This document shows, one piece after another, positions 43,609 through 52,600 of a stretch of DNA of 64,000 nt. Origin of the DNA: Lepidodermella squamata (Eukaryota; Gastrotricha). Under the pieces are notes generated by a model. The model was not told where the DNA came from, did not search any database, and saw only the letters and a list, made by a program, of their open reading frames with translations. The translations under genes and the position numbers were made by a program. Each line of letters starts with the position of its first letter. Within the stretch, counting starts at the first letter, position 1. Location: positions 868,001 through 932,000 of the forward strand of contig JBLDXI010000046.1 in NCBI GenBank assembly GCA_047495785.1, written 5' to 3'.

Positions 43609-44083
43609 AATAGCTTTCCCAGAATTTTTCAGAGATTATTTTCTCCGATGATAGCGCTGTCTTGGCGCGATAAAAAAAACGAGTTTTTCACTTGACACCC
43701 GGATCACAGTTTTGTTCTGGTTAATTTTCGATTATTTTGAATAAACTGCTAGTTTCTTCTTTCATGAGAAATCGTCTTGTTTTCCAAGTAGACGCGCTTG
43801 CATTTCGAGCAAACACACGCCATGCGCGGGTATAATAGGGAAAGAAGAGCAATGATGCGGCATAATAACCTTTGTTAAGGAATGTGTGGGACGGACGGAT
43901 CCTCACTGATGCGGCGGTCATTTATTGGCACTCAGACAACATTGGGTAAACAACCCCGCCCGAGCTATTATCATGTGATGGCAATTTACCATGGGGATAT
44001 AATAGAAGCTGTACCTGGTTAGAATACGTAAACAAGTCGCATAGTAGTCATCCTGATTTTTTGGGAATTTTCGCAGCAGTTTA
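43609..44083. other. Intergenic, nothing recognised
   Basis: Probable 3' end of the transporter gene and 5' region of the TPR-SET gene; no coding signal seen. Confidence 0.4.
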
Positions 44084-46162
44084 ATGGAGGTAGAAGCTTT
44101 TCGACGTTTGACGCAAGTCAACCAGTTAATCGATCCATGTTGCGAACGGACCTACGCAATCGATCGATTTCTGTACGCCTACAATGCCACCCGTGATCGC
44201 CCAGCACCGCCACCGGACTCAATTGTCCAGCACTGTCAACAAACTGCAGCAGCCCCAGTCTCAGCAGCTCTGCCACGAATCGAAATAACTAAGGAAAATG
44301 CGATCACTCTCTCCGAGATGGTCAAAGAAGGCGTTAACGTCTTCGTAGGAAAATGTGTCATCGTTCGAGTTGTTACCCCTAGCGACAAGGTCACTGCTGT
44401 ATCTGTTGTAGTAGACGATCCCGATGGCGAAATAGGTGTACCACTGTTCCTATACAACTACCATTCAAACTCAGTTCCTATTGGTACAATAGCAGCTCTC
44501 ATGAATCCTTATCTCAAGGTGACAGTGGCTGGATACCTTGGCTTACGTTGCGACAACCCAAGGGCTTATTTCCAGGTCCTAACGAAAGATCATCCTATTT
44601 TAGACGGCATAACGTGGAAGGCTAAATTGCCGTTCAAAAGCGAACTGGTCGAAGATCAGCAACTCAATACGGCGAAATTCAACTCGGCAGGGGTGAAGCT
44701 TTACAAGAATAAGGATTACGAGAAGGCCTTGCAGTGCTTTGATTTAGCGTTGAAACAGCCTAATGTTGAGGAGGACGGGGAAAAGCTCATCAAAATTCTC
44801 GTTAATCGTTCAGCGACTTTAATTGAGCTCGGCAGGTCACGTGATGCTCTTGAAGATGCGGAGCGCGGGCTCAGGGTCGATCCTAGCAATACGAAATTGA
44901 TGTTCCGAAAGGCAACTGCCCTAATGTTACTCGGCTTCAATGAAAAGTGCGTCGAATTTCTATCGGATGAGAAACATCAAACTGATTTGACGAAGGTATT
45001 TCTACACCAGGCTGAAAAAGCAGTGGCCGAGTCGAAAACAGGCAATTACGACCTTGCCGAAATGTGGCGCGAGTCTCAGAAGAGCCTGCATTTAGCTGGT
45101 CATGGTGATTACTTCGCTGGAAATCTAGTTGAGGTACGAGAAATCGACGGCTATGGGCGAGGTTTAGTCGCAAAGCAGGATTTAGAACCAGGGCAATTAC
45201 TGATAGCTGAGAAAGCGATAGGGTTCGCAACAAACACGACAATGACTTTTCAAATCGACCCAGTTGGCAGACAGATGGACGTTGGCCTCGACAAAATAAT
45301 TGATACCATCTTAGATCGGCTCGCTAATAGACCCGATTTGCGTGAGGAATTCTACCGAATGTACCCGGGTCCTGGTTTGGATATCGGCCCTTGCCCGTCC
45401 GAAGGCACTGAAGATATCGAACGTATCAAATACATAGCTAGGGCTAACGTATTCGGGGCTGATTTCAATACGACTGGAATGTCGAAAACCGGGGGTGTTT
45501 GGATGCGATCGTCCTATGTCAACCATACTTGCGTCGACGTGAATTGCACGCGAGCTTTTATTGGCGATTACTTGTTCGTTAGGACTTGCCGAAAAATCAC
45601 TCAAGGCGAGCAGCTTTTCTTCTCCTATCTACCTAGTTCAACGCTATTCGACGAAAGAGATCGTCAGCTCCGTTTATGCCGAGGATTTGTTTGCAAATGC
45701 AGACTTTGCGAATTCGACCGCAACGACGCTCGGTCAAATCTAGAGCGTTTGGCGGTCATTAAGGACCAAGTGACTAAGCTGGAGCGGAATTTGACAGACA
45801 ACTCTGTCGAACCCTTAGAAGTTCTTCTTGAGGCGGCCTGTAACATCAGACCTCAGTTTGAGCTGAATCAAGTCGCGTTGGGAATAACTCGCTTGCTTAG
45901 CATGGTTCATTTGTTCACAATTGGAAACGAAGCCAAAGCCCTGGCGCTTATAGAGCGACATTTCGATGCTATGACAGCGAATGGCAACGTGGATAGTGCT
46001 GTTTTTGAGTTTGCCCTGACTTTCCCCAGCCTGGAATCGATTACGGACGAAGAGAAACGCGCCTTTTGGATGAGACGCATCGAACCAATGGCGAAAATGT
46101 GGCCCGGCAGTCGCGAGTTGCTTTTCGAATATGCTATGAAAGTACTCAGCTCTTTTGCTTGA
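44084..46162 (+). CDS. TPR-SET domain protein (SMYD-related, no MYND finger)
   Basis: A single-exon frame of 692 residues. Residues about 75-190 form a predicted beta-rich domain (VGKCVIVRVVTP... YLKVTVAGYLGL). Three TPR-like units follow near 205-310 (FNSAGVKLYKNKDYEKALQC, VNRSATLIELGRSRDALEDA). The SET domain runs from EIDGYGRGLVAKQDLEPGQL (about 355) to the NHTC box (SSYVNHTCVDVNC, about 480) and GEQLFFSYLP. A post-SET cysteine cluster CKCRLCEF comes near 545. In SET enzymes the NHxC box and following Tyr contact S-adenosylmethionine; both are present (FFSY), so methyltransferase activity is plausible. The MYND zinc finger of classic SMYD proteins is absent. Confidence 0.85.
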   Translation: MEVEAFRRLTQVNQLIDPCCERTYAIDRFLYAYNATRDRPAPPPDSIVQHCQQTAAAPVSAALPRIEITKENAITLSEMVKEGVNVFVGKCVIVRVVTPSDKVTAVSVVVDDPDGEIGVPLFLYNYHSNSVPIGTIAALMNPYLKVTVAGYLGLRCDNPRAYFQVLTKDHPILDGITWKAKLPFKSELVEDQQLNTAKFNSAGVKLYKNKDYEKALQCFDLALKQPNVEEDGEKLIKILVNRSATLIELGRSRDALEDAERGLRVDPSNTKLMFRKATALMLLGFNEKCVEFLSDEKHQTDLTKVFLHQAEKAVAESKTGNYDLAEMWRESQKSLHLAGHGDYFAGNLVEVREIDGYGRGLVAKQDLEPGQLLIAEKAIGFATNTTMTFQIDPVGRQMDVGLDKIIDTILDRLANRPDLREEFYRMYPGPGLDIGPCPSEGTEDIERIKYIARANVFGADFNTTGMSKTGGVWMRSSYVNHTCVDVNCTRAFIGDYLFVRTCRKITQGEQLFFSYLPSSTLFDERDRQLRLCRGFVCKCRLCEFDRNDARSNLERLAVIKDQVTKLERNLTDNSVEPLEVLLEAACNIRPQFELNQVALGITRLLSMVHLFTIGNEAKALALIERHFDAMTANGNVDSAVFEFALTFPSLESITDEEKRAFWMRRIEPMAKMWPGSRELLFEYAMKVLSSFA

Positions 46163-46438
46163 CATAATGACACACCCACTGTTGCAACTGATATAACGTA
46201 TCTCCCGCTTTTCTCCTATCAGATTTCATTTATAGCGACGCAATAAAATAGTTCATGGGGAGCAACCTATTCTTTGAAAAAATGATTCACAATATAGGTA
46301 TTCATTTTAAATCATGATACGTTGCAGATGATTACTTTTTCGCTGTACGCGATAACAGATCTGTAAAATAAATCATCAGCAACTGTCTACTGTCTAAATT
46401 TCCGCTTCCGCAACAGGTCATTGTGATAATTTGGACAA

Positions 46439-47118
46439 ATGAGGAACGTTGTTTTTTTCGTTTTTTTTGTTGCCTCGTTGTCACTTGGGGCATCGGCTTA
46501 CCTTAATCCAACATGTCAACGAGCAATTCACAATATGGCGTGCTCAACGAAAACTTCTGGCTACTATGAGGCTCGAATTAGCTGTTCGTGGGAAGATTAT
46601 TCGCCACCTCTCGACAATTCCACGGCATTTTACATCATCAGCTACGCCACATATTCCTTTAATAGGGGCAATAAAGTTTGGGGACATCGATTCCATACAA
46701 ATTCATCTTCTCCGAACTTTGAGCTGATGACAAAGAGTAGCGGATACACTTTTGTGGTAAAATTACCAGCGTTTTTGGGTAATATTATTAGCCAATCTAT
46801 ATAATATTCCAGATAACAGTCGCTCGCGTGAATAATTCCATTCCGTCTTGTATGGAATCGGCTAAACTCTTCGTGTCAACATTGGAAGGAAAATATACAA
46901 GTCTGGCAATCATCGTCGCGTTCGCGGCTTTTTTCCTCGGTATTCTTGGAATGGGTATTCTTATCTGCCTCTTCCGTTGCATGGATAAATGCTTGCAGAA
47001 ATTGTGGGCATGTTGCAGCTCTGTAGATGCGTCGGAAATTCGCGAACCAATCAAATCTATTTTCGCACCAAAGGTACCGCAGAAAAATGTCAATGGCGAG
47101 GGCAATTTTACAGCATAG
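46439..47118 (+). CDS. Type I membrane protein with Cys-x-Trp ectodomain, paralogue 1
   Basis: Exons 46439-46756 and 46813-47118 (phase 0, GTAAAA...CCAG) give 207 residues. A signal peptide (MRNVVFFVFFVASLSLGASA) is followed by an ectodomain of about 130 residues with C...MAC...ARISCSWED. One membrane helix follows (SLAIIVAFAAFFLGILGMGI) and then a Cys-rich cytosolic tail. The intron falls just before ITVARVNNS, the same place as in paralogue 3. The C-x-W pair on a beta strand followed by Y.I.Y is like the first fibronectin domain of class I cytokine receptors, but without sequence search this is only a resemblance. Confidence 0.75.
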
Positions 47119-47370
47119 AAAGACGACATTACCAGATCCTATAATAAAACTTTGATGAGAACTGTCTGAAAAACAAAAGATGCATTTTTGCAGCCTAGGG
47201 CGAGAAAAAGCATCGCTGATGACACTATTCAGTAATCCCGGTATTGAATAGAAGAGTGCAAACAGGACATTTTCGGATTATAGATTAGACTCGGTATTAA
47301 TTTTCTGATATTTTTGCTGCTTCCGGTGCATTTAGCCTAAATAAAGATATCACGAATTTCAGACTTTTCA

Positions 47371-48072
47371 ATGTCTATAAAATGGCTTGTTTTCAGCGTG
47401 CTTCTCTCGGCAGCTGGGATTTTCGCTTCAATCGACTCGAATTCAGCTTTTAGCTGTGTTCAAACCGTTCAGAACTTGGAATGTGAGCACGTACCCGTCG
47501 ATGACGGGGACCATTACATCAATTGTACGTGGGAAGACGTGCCTGGTATGATCAATACTGCTTATATGATCACTCATTACGCGAAAACAGCGCGTAAGCT
47601 CGAGAAGAAGCGATCTTCCTCGGAAATCGTCGCAGAACAAACTCATTCATTCAACGTTCGCGCAACTGCTTTCGACACCTATTTCCAGGTTATTGTAACT
47701 GGGTACAACTCGTCGCGAGGCTCTCATCCGCTCAATTCCTGCGGAGAGGCTCTTTCTGTCTATGTCGTCGACACCTGGCAAGCCTTTCTCATGCTGGCTG
47801 TTGTTGTAGGAGGTGGCATGGCCCTGTTACTGGTCATGGCTATCATAACAGGCGCAATCTATCATTTTGACCTGATTCACAATGCCTGTGCTTTTTCTGT
47901 GTCAAAAATGTGCGACATGCTGGCTAACGTCATTAAAGCTGTGGAAGTGGATCGCCGCATCCGCAGATGCAAACGCGATTCCTGCAAGCAGCAACAACAG
48001 CGTCAAATTGTGACAGTGCAGATGCAGCAGCCAATGTGTGCATGTCGTAATCAGACATATTTCGATGTTTAG
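47371..48072 (+). CDS. Type I membrane protein with Cys-x-Trp ectodomain, paralogue 2 (intronless)
   Basis: A single exon of 233 residues. Signal peptide MSIKWLVFSVLLSAAGIFAS; ectodomain with FSCVQTVQNLECEHV, INCTWEDV and FQVIVTGYNSSRG, a further C (LNSCGEAL), then a membrane helix (MLAVVVGGGMALLLVMAIIT). The cytosolic tail is basic and Gln-rich (KQQQQRQIVTVQMQQP). It aligns with paralogues 1 and 3 over the ectodomain and helix, but lacks the shared intron, so that intron was lost or the gene arose through a spliced intermediate. Confidence 0.75.
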   Translation: MSIKWLVFSVLLSAAGIFASIDSNSAFSCVQTVQNLECEHVPVDDGDHYINCTWEDVPGMINTAYMITHYAKTARKLEKKRSSSEIVAEQTHSFNVRATAFDTYFQVIVTGYNSSRGSHPLNSCGEALSVYVVDTWQAFLMLAVVVGGGMALLLVMAIITGAIYHFDLIHNACAFSVSKMCDMLANVIKAVEVDRRIRRCKRDSCKQQQQRQIVTVQMQQPMCACRNQTYFDV

Positions 48073-48247
48073 CTGTTGATAATAAAACGGTAATATCAGC
48101 TAATGATAACAGAACAAGTGCGCGCAAACACGGTGTTGTTTGTGACGCGATATCTCTAACTGAGTGTTATCTGAAAAATGGGGGTTTTATCGCAATCAAA
48201 GGGCGTCGGTCAGCGCCTGGCCGCAACTGGCCACTTTACACTAAACC

Positions 48248-48975
48248 ATGTTGCCGCTAATTCTCGCCGTTTTCTCTCTGCTCCCCGGGGTACTGACTGA
48301 CAGCTACGGTATAGAAGACGCTGGAAATTACATCGACTGCACCAAGTCTGTTCAAAACCTGTTTTGCTCCGCTATCCAAACTAGCGAAGATGACACGCGC
48401 ATCCGCTGTACTTGGGACAACGCACTCGGCGTAGAGAATAAAGTCTACTATTTGACGTACTACTGGTACTTGTCTAATCACAGCCAGTCCGCAACTTACA
48501 GCCGGTTGTTCCGAACCTTCCAACGCACGGAAAATTACTACGAAGTGCGCGTTCCTTACACGAGCGCTTATTATTACGTAAAAATGAAAAATCCACCTTA
48601 ATCATTCAATATAATGACATTTTTTGTACTTTCTAGATAACGGTGAGTGGTGACTATTCTGACCCAGGCCGCGGTCAGAATGTAGCGTGCGGCGAGCTGT
48701 TTCCGCTGTTTGTCGACGATTTCAATGCGTTCAAGCCGTGGCACCTCACCCCGCTTCAAATAACAGTCGGCGTTCTGGTTGTCATGTTTGTCGGCATTGT
48801 TTTCATTTCTCTTGGCCTCGCCATTGTAGACGTTCAGGATTCGAAGAAGAGGCTAATGAAAAATACCGCTGTACCGCCGGCTAGTGTGCCGTGCGACGTA
48901 GAAAAGCCGCGTGATCCTGTTGTATTCACGGTGTTTCCTTCGGATTATTTCGCGAAAAAAATGGAGGACGCATAA
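48248..48975 (+). CDS. Type I membrane protein with Cys-x-Trp ectodomain, paralogue 3
   Basis: Exons 48248-48577 and 48637-48975 (phase 0, GTAAAA...TCTAG) give 222 residues. Signal peptide MLPLILAVFSLLPGVLTDS; ectodomain IDCTKSVQNLFC...IRCTWDNALGVENKVYYLTYY; exon 2 starts ITVSGDYSDPGRG and carries the helix ITVGVLVVMFVGIVFISLGL and a short tail. Signal peptide, C-x-W, intron position and helix match its two neighbours. The three genes lie head to tail within 2.6 kb. Confidence 0.75.
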
Positions 48976-49688
48976 CGAACGACACGCACGCATCGAACTT
49001 GAGCGTCATTCACGTGAACAAGCATTGTGCATAATGTGCCTTTCAATCAGCTACAATTAGCATATTATTTTCGTGATTATATTCGCTATATAGAAATCCA
49101 ATAAAAATTCACCTGAGCAGTAACCCGCCTCTATAATACTTCCCACTATACAAATTGCTATAAACTGAAATATTTCTCACTAAAACGATAGCACAGAGTT
49201 TTGAAGGGTTAAAATGGATCCTAAATATTTCAGTACACATTCATCTGAGCTCTGCATCAATTTATTTCAACAACTTTGCCTGTGTTTAATCACCAGATAT
49301 TGCGAAGGGCCGAAGTCTGTTCTAAGTGTTCAAGTTGGTCTCTCTGGACTCTGGGTTTTTATTCTAACACCTCTGAGATATGACAATGCTTTGGTCGAAC
49401 ACCCTGGATCACGTGTTCTCCAACATACAGAAAGAAAAACCATCAACAGACTGTTCGCTTTTACATGATTTTCCTGAATTCGGCCAATTCGGCCAATTTG
49501 TTTACAAACCTCAAAAACTACATCTTCCTTGTTTCAGCTGGAAATGTTTATTCTTTCAAAAAATGTAAAAACACAGATAATCACAACAATCCAAAAAAAC
49601 ATTTAAAAATTCATTTTTCAATCATTCAGTAGTTAGAAATCAGTATTTAGACAGTTTTGTGCAAATATTGAGCATAAAATGTAACTTT
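48976..49688. other. Intergenic, nothing recognised
   Basis: A short open frame at 49214-49468 has no signal peptide, no family resemblance and no splice partner; not called as a gene. Confidence 0.4.
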
Positions 49689-52600
49689 TCAGCAAAATAA
49701 TACTGCTTCATCTGGCGAGAGTCTCAATTTCCGCGGCTGCTCCCTGCTCTGGTGTTCCTTCTCCAAGTCAGCTAACGATTTTCCAGCACTATTCAACGCC
49801 TCCTCCTGCCTGCGATCGAACCCCAGCAAAAACGCAACAACCCGCGCGTGGCCCTTGGCCGCCGCTAAATGCACCGGCAAATCGCCCGCCCTGTCCAAAA
49901 TCATCAACTGCGCGCCGTTTTTCATCAACAGCTTTACAACGCGCAAAAAACCGCCGCGAGCCGCGTGATGCAACGCAGACCGCCCGTCGATATCGCGCTC
50001 ATTCACAACAGCCTGGTTTTTGCCTAACAACAACTCAACAACATCACCCTGGCCGTACCTCGCCGCGATTATGAGGGGGGTTTCTTTTAATTTAGTGGTT
50101 TCAAGTGAGTAAGTCAAATCGTGGCGTAGCATAGCCTCAACAACGCGTAAATGCCCGGCTGAGGCTGCGAAGTGAACCGCGCCCCATTGTTGGTTCTCTG
50201 ACACTTGTTCAAACCCGTTAACGTTGCAAGTAAATAACAAAAATTCAACAACCCGATCGTGGCCGTTCGACCCGGCGTGCATCAGTGCCGTCATGCCGTT
50301 ACGGTCTCGGAAGTCGGTTAAGCAGCGAGCGTGTTCTGATCGGACGTAAGACGTGAGGAATTTAATGAATTCCAAATCGCCGTCTCGAGCTGCGAGCGAC
50401 AATCTACGACCCAGGCGGTGAAGCGTATCGGCGTTGCGTTTCACGTCGGCCATTCGCTGGATTAAGGCGGATGAGATTGTAGATTCGGCGTCGAATTCGA
50501 TTGGTCCATTAACGATGCTTGTGACCAAATTTGCGCATCGTAGGATCTAAAGAATAGAGAATCTTAAATCGAAACTCTTTTCAATTTGTGTTTTAATTTA
50601 ACTGCAAAATTATTCCACTTGAACGGAAAAGTTGAATTTGAATTTAGAAATTTCAAGTTTCAATTTTTTTCAAATTTGAATTGTCATTTTAAATCAAATT
50701 CAAATTTAAATTTTCAAATTTTTTCGAAATTTACGAGAAAATGCTGGAAATTTCCGATTATTCTAGAATTTTTATATCATCAGCTCCGTTTCGCTCCGTC
50801 AAATGCGCCTAGTGTCTGTCAACCCCTGGACGTCGCCTTTTTCGGCCGCCTGAGTGGCGGACGATTCTCCAGGACTGGAAGCTGAACAATCGATCCCAAA
50901 AAGCTCTAGCGAAAAGCGATTTTCCAGGACCGTTTCGAAGCTAATCAAAGCTATCACGTAAAACCAGAACTTCAAGCTATTTTACGAGAATCGAGAAATC
51001 ACATTGTGTGGGACTCCGAAGGGCGCAAATTCAAGGGCCACTGCGGTGACGGAAGGTTCGAGGCGTGATGCTTACATCGGTCGAATGGAGCCGAATGACG
51101 ACAGACTTGCCAAACATCCCATCTCAGAAAAATAAAAAATCGTTGACGAACAATGATTTCCGCATTCATTCGTGAATCTGAATCTTCTGAATATTGATAT
51201 TGCTCAATAATATTCAATACCGTCGTTTGGGGCGAATTTGTCGAAAATTGATTTGATCAGATTATTTTTGATGGCTCGAAGACTATTCGTCTGATTTCAG
51301 TGAAAGTTTGAGCAGGCAATATTCAACGGACCCCTACATCTCCAGAAATGTTCAGTCAGTTATGTCCCAAAATGAGTTATGTCGCAGCATGGCGAAAAAT
51401 CGTTCAAAAAGTATCTTTCCAGCCTTCGCAAGTTTAAAAACCTAGCTACTGCTGGCGATGAACTTCAGGGACCTCATCATCCAGAGCGACTTACGCGCAT
51501 GGAAGGAAGCGTGGAGAGCAGGCGATAAAAATCCATTGCCCCCAAGAATTCTGACCTAATGGACCTTATTGTGCGCCTGCGCACTTTTCCTGTCGCAACT
51601 GCCGAGTGCGAGCGCGGGTTCTCAACAATGAATTTGATCCACACTGATCAGCGAAATCGCCTGAAAGTTACTGTTGTTTCACCGGAAAACGTCGAAAACG
51701 TAGCAGTACAACGCCTTGAAAACGCCTTGCCGCTGCTTACAACTCTTTGAAGAAAGCTACAGGTGATTGGAACGGCCCTAATCCTGCAATCCAGCTTCAT
51801 CCTACGTTTTCGTGACTGCCTTCAACAGTTACTTCAAGGGCAAGGAATGGAACTTCAAGCGGCGGAGCAATCGGGCGATCAAGTTTCGAACGGGCAAGGT
51901 GGTCGATCAAAGGCGACTTGAACTTGTGTGGGCTTTCGGAACTAATTGCAACTACGAAATTTCAGGCCGATGCCACGCCCAGGCAATCCTCGGAAGACAC
52001 CAAAATTGGTGATTGTGGCGAATGATTCCGAAGACTCGATTCAACTACAAATTCTGAGCTCGTTCCTCTCAACTGCAACTGCGTCGACTAAGAACTGTCG
52101 AATAAGACTCCCCCACCTGCTGCTAAAGCTTTCGGGCCTGTCGATTCATACCCGCCCCAATATACGCTACGGCGTTTAGTTTGAGCTATTTCATTTCATG
52201 ATCGCTGTATTAAGTAAAACTTCATCTGCTGAATACTCAAGAAAATGATCCGCTTGCCCGCAGAGACTCATGGTTCGATTATACAGGCCTTGATCGAAGC
52301 CATCTCAAATTCAAGTAAAATACCAAGAAAGAATCGTCAACCTGGGGTTACCGCTCAAAAATGCTCGAATTACGGTTTAACTCAATTTTCAAAAAAATCA
52401 ACAAAAATCTGATTTATGTATATCGTTCCAGTTTCGATAAAAAATTATAAAAATTATTTGAAATCCCAATATTCATTAAACAAAAATTAAAAATTATTAA
52501 AATAAAATTATATTTTAATTTTTAAATTCAATTTTTAAATCAATTTTTAAAATCAATGGCGAACTAATTAAAATTCAATTATAAAATTACAAGTTCAACT

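Noticed and set aside
49214-49468. Open frame of 84 codons starting ATG after the receptor-like triplet
   Set aside because: No signal peptide, no family resemblance, no Cys-x-Trp motif, biased composition expected by chance.
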